From positions 5,999,941-6,063,940 of the forward strand of contig OY754339.1 in assembly GCA_963573305.1 (NCBI GenBank): DNA of 64,000 nt. The letters run 5' to 3'. Shown one piece after another: positions 32,901 to 44,900 of the stretch (position 1 is the stretch's first letter; every line of letters begins with the position of its first letter). A model generated the notes under the pieces. That model saw nothing but the letters and a program-made list of their open reading frames with translations, made no database searches and was not told the DNA's origin. Source of the DNA: Pyrrhosoma nymphula. Its lineage: Eukaryota; Arthropoda; Insecta; Odonata; Coenagrionidae. The position numbers were made by a program, and so were the translations under genes.

Positions 32901-35900
32901 CTGTGAAGCATCTGACGTGGAGAGTTGAAGGTGTTGGACATACACTATATATGGACAATTTTTTCTCCTCTCCTGACTTATTCGATGATCTAAAGACTAG
33001 AAAAATCTTTTGTTGTGGGACAGTTAGACCCAACAGAAAGGGAATGCCAAAAAATCTCGACAGAAAGCGAAAACTAAAAAGAGGCGACTTACGTGTTAGA
33101 GTACGAGACGATTTGACGGCAATTACGTGGAGGGACAAGCGAGACGTACATCTACTCACTAATATGCACAATCCACCAGCAGAGGGTAATTTCTGTGATG
33201 AACACGGGAATGGAATAAAACCCGTAATCATTCAGGACTACAACCGTAACATGGGTTTCGTTGATAAAGGAGACAGAATGGCGAACAGCTATTCAATTAG
33301 TGGAAAGACCTGGAAGTGGACAAAAAAAGTATTTTTCCATTTTATGGACGTTACCATACTGAACTCCTTCATTATTTCTAAATCCCTAGGTAAAGATGTA
33401 TCCCACCGTACGTTTAGACGACAGTTGGTGCGCGATCTTCTGGAAAAAGTTGGGAATCGTTCAGTAGCTACGCATAGAGGGAGACCTAACCCATGTGACA
33501 TGAACATTACCAGATTAGACGCTAAAGAGGTAGAGCAATGGCCAGAAAAAACTAGCAAGTTACGATGTCGCGTGTGTTCAACAAAGAAGATCGTCAGGCG
33601 CACGAACATTCGCTGCGTGAAGTGCGACGTTGGACTCTGCATTGCTCCCTGTTTTCGGGAGTATCATAAAAAAAAAAAACTATAAAAAAGCTAAATAAAT
33701 TAAACATTTATATTTGATTAAAAATTGATTACATAATATTATAATTGAACGTAAAGTTTATGAAATCTTGAAAATCACATTTCCTTGATAGGAAAAACGT
33801 ATGAATATTCGTTTTTAGATAAGCTCCTGTAAGGTTAAAATAAAATATTGGAAATATGAATAAAAGAATTATACACAATGTGCTGTTGTCTTTAAAATAG
33901 TGTTTGTTTTATTTTCCTATCACGAATAGTTTTTCAGTTATTTATAATTAACTGGAGAGCTGCTTATATTTTAAACCTAGGCCATTTAAATGCCCGGCCA
34001 TGCAGTGATACAGCTGGGATTTAAAGCCGTACTTTAAAGGTTAATAACCGGCGTAGATCTTTTCACGCAAGAGAACGAAAGGCATTTCAACACGGCTAAG
34101 CGAGATGCAAGCAAGCAAAAAAAGTGTTGGCTGCGGAAGCCCCCAAAAGGTGGCCCAACTCCTCCCCCACTAGTGGAGGCCACCTGGGTCGAAGCGAAGC
34201 TGGGCGGGGGTAGACAATTACAGATAAGGCAGAGTGATCTTCTAGGGTTACTCCCTTCTCCTTCTCGCTGAATGAGCCACGCCCAGATGAATTTTGTCTT
34301 GCCCAGGAATTAGAGACGAAGACTTCTCCTTGGGTGAGAGGGGTCATTTGGGGAAAACCTGTTTAGATACGTCAATTGTTTAGACCAGACTGAGGGATCG
34401 ACCATAAAAATGACATCTTTATCTTTTCCCCACCCCGCCCTTCGCTGGACCCTTCAGTGGCCTGTGGGCAGGGGTAATCTCCAATCTTTCGTCTCAGCAT
34501 GTTAGATGCCTTCACTGCGTGTCCGTGGTCAAGCATTTGTTTGCATAGTCGGTGGATATTTAACGATAGCAATAAGTATCACAATATTTGTAGCATGCTG
34601 GGAAAATATAAGCTCAGAGATACATTTATTAAGTTTTTTCTTGAGCATTTCCACATTTTAAACGGAACTCTATTGTAAACATAATTGTCGAGAGTTCATT
34701 TTACCAGAAGATTGTTAATAATAACGACAGAGTTCCGTTTAAAATTAATAAATGCAGAACGAAACATTAGGTATGAACTGTTGGGCCTGTTTTTTCATAG
34801 TAGGTGGCAAATATTTTTAGTAAATGCACTGAGTAAACGAATAGTTGGCCTTGAGTGGGGATGGTACTGAGAAGAGGGTCGTTATCACACTTCTGCCCAG
34901 TGATCGAGGAAAAGGTCCAGCTTCCCTGACTTGTGATACAAGATAGACAAGGAGTATATCTGTGGGATTCCTTGCCAAGAGTGAGTTCCGCACGGAGGAA
35001 TACAAGGATATGCTCACGGTACTACTGACAAGGGAAGCATTTTTCAATTCAAGGCTCTGGCGCGAACGGATACTTAAAAACAGCGCAGGTAGCACCTACG
35101 ATAACTATCATTTATTAACAATTGTAACTATCATTTATTAACAATCGTAATTTCTTTTTCTTGAATTACACTGCGTTCGCTATCACTTTCATATTCCTTG
35201 GTCCTTCTATTCAATCTATTTAAAACTTTGGCTAACACAAACCGTGTATCTAATCCCGCTTAAAGCTCTAGATTGGAAAGGTACAGACAACACAACCAAA
35301 ACAGACCTATCTACCTAGACTTGGGGAAGGTAGTGAGTGAACATGTTTATACTCGAAAAATTTGTTGCCAAGCATTTAAGCGAGTTTTAGCCATCTGATG
35401 CCATCAGTTGAGATGTTTTATAAAATACTACGATGTCACCTATCTTCCCAATTTCCTCAGTTGTTGGCATTGTCCGTGGAATACAGTACGGACAAAAATT
35501 GTTCGTACTTTATTCCACTGAGCAACGTGCGCAAGTGTCAAGACACGCGTGCTTACAGGAGACCCCAAATCGAGCTTCATCTCGTCACTCGGAACAGCTG
35601 ACAAGGTTGCTATCTCAAGGTCATAAATCATTTTTGCGTGAGCATTCCGGGATTCTGGCGCTACTATCATATTGTAAACAAGTAAACACCTTGAACCCAT
35701 AACTTTTCGTGCTGAAAGATGGGTAAATAAAATAATAATATATTGTGACGGCTCGAGTCCGTCACAGATTTACGTCCCAACCACACCCTATTTACCCAGT
35801 CACCGCCCCCCACCCCACTCCTTGGCTCTGGAGTGTAGCACATCGCCGCGCAGTTAGGTGCATCGGCTATGAGTGGTTTGGAGGGATTCATTTGACCCTG

Positions 35901-38900
35901 TCTCGGGATATGGCGTGCCTTACGCCCCTTCCCCCCCTTTTTTCATCATGTGACACCGGCGCCAAAAAGGATATAAAGACCGCGTAGGTGTCGCGGAGAC
36001 CCTCTTCGTTTTTGTTCCTCAATGAGGAGTGTTCGCCAGAGTGGTGACCAGTGGGCCGAAGAGGAGACGTTCTTCGTGCTTCGGGGCCAGGAGCAGGCTC
36101 GGTACATTGGTCTGATATAGATATCGGTCAATCCGTACAAGTATTTCCCGATCTACGAGGAAGCAAACCTATTGAAGTGCCGGAAAGTGCACTTCTTTGC
36201 AGTTCCTCTTCAGGTCTACGCAGTCACGAATACCGCACACCAGTCGATGAAAGAAGAAGGCCGGGACCAGTGCATCCTAGTTTCGGGTGAGTGCTACCCG
36301 GGAGCCAAATAATTCCGAACTCCCCCCATGACCTTACCTTTTTCCCCCTCGTGTGTTAATACCCAATCATCCAGCCCACCAACCCCATTTTTTTTCGCGA
36401 GACCTTATTATTTTAAAACTAAATTTCATATGTGGACGTTTGTCCCGGCTTTTAATTGGCCACAGCTTGCGGGTAAGAGTCGGGAACCGTCACAATATAT
36501 ATACACCATTAAAATGCTATGTATTGATTCGTTACAGTTAATTTCACAGTAGTACGGCATTAAATAGAAGATTTCCTTTAAAGATGGGCAAGAATCTGCC
36601 GGATTTTGTTGAAGTTTCTTTAAGTTCTGTTGTTTCATTCCGTAAAATCGAATGGAGAATTCTTATGGAAGCATTATTTGATTTTACGTAAATTCGATGT
36701 AACGATTTATCGTAAGGCTATTTTGGTCCCCATATCTCCTCTGGGGACCAAAATAGCCTTACGATAAATCGTTACATCGAATTTACGTAAAATCAAATAA
36801 TGCTTCCATAAGAATTCTACATGCGTCGGCCGGGACCACTCGTTCACTTGCGTAAAATCAAATTTTACGTAAAATCAGGTTATGTAAAATCGAGATTCTA
36901 CTGTAATTTGCGGGAACATGTAAATTGAGAGAAATCTTAATTTGCAGGAAATGGAAGAAAAATCATAATTTTATTTCATTTGAATGAATCACACCTTAAA
37001 TCTAGTGGCTGCAGTTGTGCGGTGCAATTGTTTGGGAAAGATTCTATTTTAATGTTCCTTAATTTCAAGTTAACTAGGTGTGCAGGGCACCGATCCAATA
37101 TCAATAGCTTTTTCCTGTTTTGACCCCCAATCTTTGAATCAAGGGATTGCATATGTCCTTCAAATACTTGATGTCATCCATGCCCTTGTGTTGGCTGCAT
37201 AGGTTTTGGCAAGGCCCTAATGCCATAAAAACAATGTGGATTTCTGGATTCTCCTAAAATTAAGGTCTTCAGTCTCTCACTGCTATTTGCATTAGCTCCT
37301 AAAAAAACAGTGAGGCAAGCTTTTCTGTGTTTACCCCCATGGCAAGGATCCCCCTTGAAGTCTAACGTCTTGGGTAAAAAAAAGGCCTGTGTCGTCCACA
37401 TTAAAAATGTCTCTAAAGCCCTGGTTACACGATACATTAACATGTACAAGTTAATGTGTGAATGTATGAACGCAAGAATGAACGAGAAAATTCATCATGC
37501 CATTTCTGTGAACCACTTTATATTTGGTAATTAAAAAGATTGACAAATTGCGACACTCATTTGCATGAGCTAAACTGCCTTGGTACAGCCAGAACATAAG
37601 GATCTGTACCCTGGATAATACATAACCTTGATTAATTGGGACACACATAGCAAGACTACTGTAAATAGGGATTAAAAATTGACTAATACAAACCCTGTGA
37701 GCTTTCTCCTTGGCTTGCTTCTTGAACTGTTGAAAGCTTTCCATGGCGGATTTTAAGGTAGAAGTAGGCGTTGGATTGGATGGGGAGTTAGGTCCCATGG
37801 GAGTAGAGGGAAGGGAAGGGGCAGAGGATGCATTTGCAGATGATGACGTCACAGAGGAGGCTGCTGCTGCAGCTAGAGCAGGAGCAGCTGCAGAGGAAGA
37901 GGACGCAGCAGTTGGCGCACCAACGACTGAAGATGAAAGCGATGAAGCAGATCCTGTGCTGTTTGTAGACGCCTGAGCAAGTGATGACCACGAGCTGGCA
38001 TTTCGCAGGTGCTAAAGAAATAAAGAGAGAAATGAAAATAAGATGTTCAACCAATGTTCTGATCAATTAGAAGTTGTCCAATTAAAATAATATTTATATC
38101 AAACAACTAAGCTATCACAAAATAAGGGGAGATTCCAGCTTATACAGTTACCTAAAACATAAAGAATAAGTAGATAAGAATTGAAAGATTCAGTACATTA
38201 AAAATAATCTCAGGGCATGAGACCTTTGGGAATATATAAGATATACAATTCGTATCGTCTCGTAGCAGAGAAAAAGTAGGAAATGAGTATCTCAATACTA
38301 ATCCATAACAATTTTGAATATAATGTTTTGAAAAATAACAAAATTAAGTGTCAAATTAAAGTTGCCAAAGGTTACACAACCATAACATTCATTCATTGGA
38401 GTTTGCTAATGCAGGTTTCACATGTCTATTATGTCTTCTCTTTGCCTCTCGCCTCAAAGTTCATACTTTCCTGTTTTCTCCTGCAAAACCTCAACAATTT
38501 TTTTCCTCGCTGAATCACATATAGTCTTCCAAAATCTTGTATCCTTCAAGGTATTTACTTCTTAGTTAAAAGTTGAACATACTTTCCTGTCTTGAATGAT
38601 CTGATCCAAATTTTACTTCTTCAGCACGCAACTCATCTTCTTGTACTAACCTCCCTTTTAAATAAACACAGATTAATAATAGGGAGTGATTTCAAACCAA
38701 TTCAGGGCCACCAATCCAGATCTCTACCCACAGCAAGTCCCAATGCTATCTTGGGTAATTCTCGTATCATTATGTATGTCTTTAAAAAAACTTCTGCAGT
38801 TTAAGTTTTCCAATTAACGTGAGCAAATCAAAGAGTTGCAGGACAAATATTAAAAAAAAATTATCCAGAGACTTCATCTCCATCAGTAGTCATGAATGCG

Positions 38901-41900
38901 AACATGGCTTGCTGAAGCTCTCTCCACTCCACTCTCTTCTCTGCCAACCGCTTCATTCGTACTTAATTATTCACTTTGACATCCGTCATGATTTTCCCTG
39001 TAATTCTTCCCATTCATTTCTCCCTTCAATATAGGTTTATTACATGTACTCCTTTTCTCTCCAACTCTTTGTAGGACTTCTTCATTGGTGATTCTCTATG
39101 CTTGCTCCCTAGGTTTGCTATCATTCTTTGGTAACACCACATCTCCATTGCTTCCTATCTCTTATGCTCTGCAGCCACAATTGTACAGGATTCACTGAAC
39201 ATAAGAGAGTATTCAAAATGTATATTCTAGTAAAGTAAAAAAACATAACGGCTTATTCCATTCTCTCGTACATAAAAAAATAGAGGAAGGATATTTCATT
39301 ACATTATTATGATTGTACCAGTTGTAACAGAACCCTTTGAGTCCCCAGCAAGCATCAGGTTTCATTGCCGTCATAATGGCCTGAGACTCAAGAGCGGTTG
39401 GGCAGTAATCACAGCCACGTCCAACACCCATCGGATGAGTGGCTACGCTGCAGTCGGGTCATGCGTCCGCAGTAGACGGAGTGACCCCAGGATGACGGCC
39501 TTCTGCATGCGTGCAACTAGTGATTCCACCTGTGGCACGCAGGATAGAATGCACTTCATGCTATCTAGCAGTGAGCCCTTGACTCCACTGAGAATACCTA
39601 TGATGAGGACCACTAGTTTCACAGAGTGCCCGGGGTACATTAGTCGAAGTTCGAAAAGCAGGTCTTGATATTTCGTCTGTTTTTCCACCTCCTTCACATC
39701 CATGTTAGTTTCAATTGGAGCCGAAAACTCAATCACAAACATGGAGCATGTGAGGTGGTCGAGGAGAACGATATCAGGCTTGGTCGCCTCCGACTGCCTG
39801 GTGGTGGAGAAGGAGTAATTCCACCAGATTGTGCATTTATCATTCTCCACGACGGACTCAATATCTCCAGGGACATAGGGCAGCACAGGCATTTCGTCTA
39901 TGCCATAACTGTGTCGAAGTGCAAGTATAACACCCGCAGGGCTGCGTTGTGCCTAGCTAAATATGCTGACTTGGTGTAATAACTACAGCCAGAGAGAAGG
40001 TGACTAAAGTCTCTGGCTGGGCTCGGCACGCCCTGCATCTGTGTCTGCGACCTCTGCCCTGAATATAATGCGGTGGTGCATGAGTGTGTACAAAACCATC
40101 CTGGCATCCGAGGACAAACCCCTCGTTCTCGGACTTCAGATCGGCGAAGCGTAGGAAGGCAAACTTCAGCTCCTTCAATAACCCATGCTTTTCGATGTTT
40201 CGATAGAAACATCCATGCATGAGCTTATCGGTATGCGCCTTGAGCAAGGCATTCTGCTCGGCTTTTTTACATAGAGCTTGAGAACGTCTGCCTTCAATGA
40301 CGAGATGGCCATGTCATTGTTGCTTCCGTCGGATGAGACCGGTCGAAGTCGAGACCGGTTTCATCTGCTACCCTCTTTGCCGCAAGAGAAACACCCCTGC
40401 TCCCGCACTATCGTGCTCTCTCACGAGATTGAGCTTTTCAACACTCGGCATGCTGTACCCAGGACAACTTTGTTGTGGAGACACTCCAGACTCAATAGTC
40501 CTCTACCACCTACATTGCGAGTGAGATACAATCTGGCGTAAGATTTCGAATGAAGACTTCTATAGATGGTCATCATCTTCCTCGTTCCCCTATCGAGGTT
40601 CTGCGACTCGTTGACGTTCCACTTCATGCATCCGAAGGTATACAGCAGTGTAGGAACCGCGAACATGTTTGTGGCAAGAACCTTGTTCTTGCCAGATAGC
40701 TCAGAACTCCCAGATATTCCTGAGTCTGTCTGTATTTGGCGGTGAGCCTTTCCTTCACAGCTGCAACCTCCTGCATTCGGTGCTGGGGGACGCTGAGGTA
40801 TTCATAGCTATCATCGTCCTCGAGGTGACGAATGACGCTCCTGTCAACAAGTTGCACGTCTTCCTTGATCTCAGAAAATCTTCCTCTCGCCATGTGGATG
40901 GATGCACACTTCTCCAATCCGAACTCCATCCCTATAGCCTCATTGTATTCCAGTACGGTTTCCAGGGAAGTGCAAAGGTCTTTCGCGTTAGAAGCATAAA
41001 GCTTCAGGTCATCCATATAAAACAAATGGGTGACCTTATGCTTCCTGTCACCTGGAACACCGTACATGTATCCTCTACCTTGTCGCAGCCTAAAGGAAAG
41101 AGGTAGGAGGGAAATACAGAACAGTAAGGGGCTCAAGCTGTCACCTTGAAAAACATCACGGTGATATGTTACCAACTCTGTGGAAACTGACCACTTGCCT
41201 GAAGTCAGAACAAAGTACGTTTTCCAGAGTGGTAACAGGCGTTGGATGCAGGAACACTACTACCACCGGATGGCATCCTGGCATATGCACCTATCAATGA
41301 GCAGGTTATCCTTGCACCCCACGATTCCCAGCTTTGAACCCCTCTGCTCGTACACCTCCTCCCATACAGGCTGGACGTGCTGTAGGAAAAGGTCACTCAG
41401 GATCGAGGTGAACGCCTTATATACAGTGTTGAAGCAGGTTATAGGGCGGTAGTTCTTCGGATTGGACAAGTCTCACTTCTTAGGTATCAGAACCGTGCGT
41501 CCATCAGTCAGCTAAGGTGGAATTGGTTCTCTACCTATCAGAAAGGACGTGAAGATTCCGGCGAGGTGTTCGTGGGTGGAAGTAAACTTCTTCCACCAGA
41601 AGTTATTCACGGCATCCATTCCTGGAGCCGATTGTACTCCATTGTTACACCCAACATCACTAGGGCCCCCATCCGAGAGGGGCCGGTTGTGGGTGGCTTT
41701 TCTGGTTTTTCTCTTAGGAACCAGTTTAACCACATGTGGGGTGGTTAGCCCCACACGCAGACATTCACCATTAGCTGGCAAAAGCCGTTACCAGGTATGC
41801 CCCGGGGAGGCTGGCTTTCGTACCCTCATTACATTATTTAGTTATAAATGAAGGAAAACCATGCAAGTAACCATGGATCCATGGAAAAGCATGTAAAAAA

Positions 41901-44900
41901 GAAAAGTTACCTTATTTTTGAAAGCTGATGCAAAGTTTGCAGCTGGAATTGGCTTAGGAATTTCAGGCTGAGATGCTGGCTTTTTTTCAGCTGCCACAGA
42001 GTTGTTTATTACGCCTGAAAAATTCAAGGATAATATCTGGGTAATTGAAATAACGGACAGGGATAACAAATGACTTACTAATAGAGTTGGTTATTTTTAA
42101 TTTTAATAGTACAAGACATGGGTGCATCAATAAGGTACTTGAAATGGTTGGAGATGAAAATGTTTATGTTCTTGTACACTAATGATGGAATGCTATTTGA
42201 ATCCAAAGAGAAAGAAGCAATGAGAAAAGACATAGTCATTCATCATATACTAAAAAAAAACTTTTCTAACAAGTCTTTGAACTATTTGTATTTGCATAAA
42301 ATACTATAACTTTAACATGAAAGAGATCAGAATTAGTCCTAAGTACCACAAAAACCAAGAAGTACAGCAGCTAAAAAACAAAACCTTGTTAAATTCAACA
42401 GATTCAGGCGAGATATCGTGGAAGTTCTTTATAATGTAAGAGAAACAATTGCACTTTTCCACAAAATGGTTTATTGCGTACAACGCGTTTCAGCTCACAG
42501 AGCCATCATCAGGTACAAGACAAAGTTATAAGAGAGTACATCGCATATATGTCTTTTCCGAGGAGGGGGGGGGGGTAGTGGGAGGAGACCAGAGGAGGAG
42601 GGGAAGGAGGAGGTAGTGGTTGGGAAAAATCAGGAAAATCCAAGGGAGGAAAGGGGGGGGGGGGGACGGACTAACCCGTGAGAGAAAGGCCAAGAAACAG
42701 CAAAGGGTGAAAAAATGTAGGTAGGGGGGAAGAAAGGCAGGGAATAGGCATGTCATTAGAACGTAGGGAAGCGGCGCTAGGGAAAGGAGGGGGAAAGAGT
42801 GCACCTGAGGGTAATTAGGAAAGGGGGTATAAATAGGAAGGGATAAGGTGGGCACCGCCCGGTTTAAGGGTGGAGGGCCTGGGTGAGTGGATGGGAAAAT
42901 ACCATCAAGGGAGGGGGGAAGTCGGTTGGGGGGAGGGTTAGTGGGAGTTTGGCTGTTTCTTTTGGGAAGGGGAATTTTGAGGAGAGGAGAATGGGTAACA
43001 AACACTTGTTCATTTAAAAGAACATCCACATCTGACTGTATAATTTCCAAGGATTCTAAAAAGTCCAATCTTGTGCCTTTACTTTCAAGGTGGAGAATTT
43101 CAGGTTGGAATCTGCAGGAATGAGACGTTTCTATCAGGTGCTTAGCTAAAAGAGATGTTTCATCATTGTTTTTCCAACACCTTCTGTGTTCCTTAGTCCT
43201 GATGTTGAAGTTTCTACCTGTTTGGCCGACGTAATATTTATTACAAGAGTCACAATTTATTTTATAGATGCCAGATTGAAGGAGGGGATCTATTTTATCT
43301 TTATTGCTGAATAGAATTTTTCCCAGGGTTAAAGGATTATACATGGAAACATTGAATTTATCTTTTGGAAATTTACGAGCAAGCTTATTGGAAAGATCAC
43401 ACACAAACAATAATCGACACCATTTTCTAGGCTTATCACATACGGGCGAAAGAGAGCATAGCTGTGAAATAGCTTTGGTTTTTAATTTTTTCTTTAAAAT
43501 TTTTTTCTTTAAAATCAACGCGTTTCGGCTCACAGAGCCGAAACGCGTTGTACGCAATAAACAAAAAAAAAGTGGAAAAGTGCAATTGTAAAACCTTGTT
43601 ACTTTAAAAGCATTTTATATGACTTTAAATTAAGATTTTTGCAGATTATAGTAAATTCATCTACACAAATAACTTTCATTAGTGATAAAAGTCATCTCCC
43701 ATAATCTCAAAATTATCTTTCACAAGCTAGCGTTTTATGGGTCTTGTCATATTTGATTATGGTTACTTGTGGCAGCAACAGTGAAAACCATTCACTCACG
43801 GGTCATTCTGTTTGTCAAATATACGATGAGGAAGAGGAGAATGAAACTATTTATGGTGAAATGACAAGAGACCAGTTTTCACACAGACACCCAAGTACGA
43901 CAGATCAGCACACTGCCAAGGATTGAGAGAAATGTCAAACAGATAACTATTCATGGCTACATATCAGACCAACGACAAGAAAAAACCTTCAGAAATACTA
44001 ACCTTCACTTGGCTTAGGTGCAGGCAGGACAGGAGGGGGAGTTGGTAATGCAGGCCTCTCTTCCTTCTTCACCGGAGGGGTGCTACTATTGGTGGTCCCC
44101 ATGGGAAGACCAGTTGTTGGTGCTGATACTGATATTGCTGGAGAAGGCGCTTTGGGAGGCAAAGGTGCTGGCGATGATTTGGGTGGCAAGGTCACAGGAG
44201 ATGATGTGGCAGGTGGATCTGGTTGTTCTGTCTTAATGGGATTTATTGGTGCTACATGGTGAATCGAGTTGGCTGGGGGTGCCACACTTCCCTGGGGGAG
44301 GGATGGAAGGGGAGCCGCTGCACCCACGGGAGGTGATGGCACTTGGTCACCCGCCCCGGCTTTGCCAATTGGCACCGGGGGAACTGTTGGAACAGATGCC
44401 ACAGAGCCAACTGTTGACGCCACATGAGGTACAACTGGATCAACGGGTTCCTTTTTCACTGGAAGATCTGCAAGGAAAGACAGTATCACAAATAATTAGT
44501 ATGATATGTAGCATTACAACAAACTTAGTACAATCTCTTCCATGAAATTTTTAAAACTTAGAAAACTCAACCTTTATTTTACTGTTTAAGTTTACAGTTT
44601 TACTGCTAAGGATATCTAGACTCCAGGTGCATCATTTACATTCCTCTGCTCCCAAAACTGAAGACAGTAAACACTGTCTTTTAATGTAATCTCTAGGATC
44701 CATGTTTTCATCCAAATATAGCTGTTTTTGGCTTGATTCACGGTCAGACATTTCAAAAGAAGATAATGGAAGTCAATTGCAATATCTATGTTTTACACGG
44801 GGCATGAAATTGCTCAACTTCAAACTGCATGTTTTTCTCAATCATTGTGTGCAATCATTTTCGATTAGAGCAGGGGCTATTTTGTCATCTCGCGTTCATG

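Larger units (their letters stand above)
30071..36903. mobile_element. Pogo/Tigger-like terminal repeats around a nest of insertions
   Basis: CAGTAGAGTCTTGATTTTAC at 30071 and its inverted relative, GTAAAATCGAGATTCTACTG, ending at 36903 are both bordered by TA. Inside each end are further GTAAAATCAA words, and 36743-36818 resembles the sequence just inside the left end (GGGACC followed by CAAAA). Taken together this looks like one pogo-type MITE that was opened by later insertions (MITE, piggyBac, LTR) and partly duplicated. An alternative is two separate MITE copies that each kept one end. Confidence 0.45.
29690..37693 (-). other. fs(1)h: fs(1)h intron carrying a nest of DNA transposons
   Basis: 8-kb intron containing pogo-like ends (30071 and 36903), a hAT-like MITE (30472-30964), a piggyBac (31511-34040), a short TTAA MITE (34662-34738), a solo LTR (35744-36494) and a perfect palindrome (36656-36818). 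The intervals 29690-30070, 34050-34650 and 36904-37693 have no other supported feature. Donor GTTTGT is a weak but valid GT donor. Confidence 0.85.
42392..43589 (-). mobile_element. 5'-truncated Penelope-like element with GIY-YIG nuclease and C-rich 3' UTR
   Basis: The 12-bp duplication AAAACCTTGTTA flanks it (42380-42391, 43590-43601). The frame 43557-42526 encodes the end of the RT and a GIY-YIG nuclease. Downstream on the minus strand is a C/T-rich region (42990-42546) that is open but of low complexity. It is probably 3' UTR read through rather than protein. The 3' end has a hammerhead-like core and, from there, GTACGCAATAAAC. The same end sequence appears inverted at the 5' boundary (about 43517-43589), so the element is bounded by inverted repeats. 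The RT palm with its catalytic box is missing. Confidence 0.9.
42015..44002 (-). other. fs(1)h: fs(1)h intron with a Penelope-like element
   Basis: GTTAGT to TTTTTCAG on the minus strand. It holds the PLE at 42392-43589. The flanks 42015-42379 and 43602-44002 show nothing else. Confidence 0.85.

Noticed and set aside
37743..37976. Plus-strand frame rich in Ala/Glu/Asp
   Set aside because: It is the antisense of the fs(1)h Ser/Ala-rich exon (37694-38011), which has splice sites, phase and BRD4 homology.
42526..42990. Pro/Leu-rich C-terminal 130 residues of the PLE frame as a real protein domain
   Set aside because: Composition follows the C-rich strand. Homology stops after the GIY-YIG domain, so it is more likely untranslated sequence that happens to be open.
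43998..44262. Plus-strand open frames over the Pro-rich exon
   Set aside because: Antisense shadows of fs(1)h exon 44003-44467.
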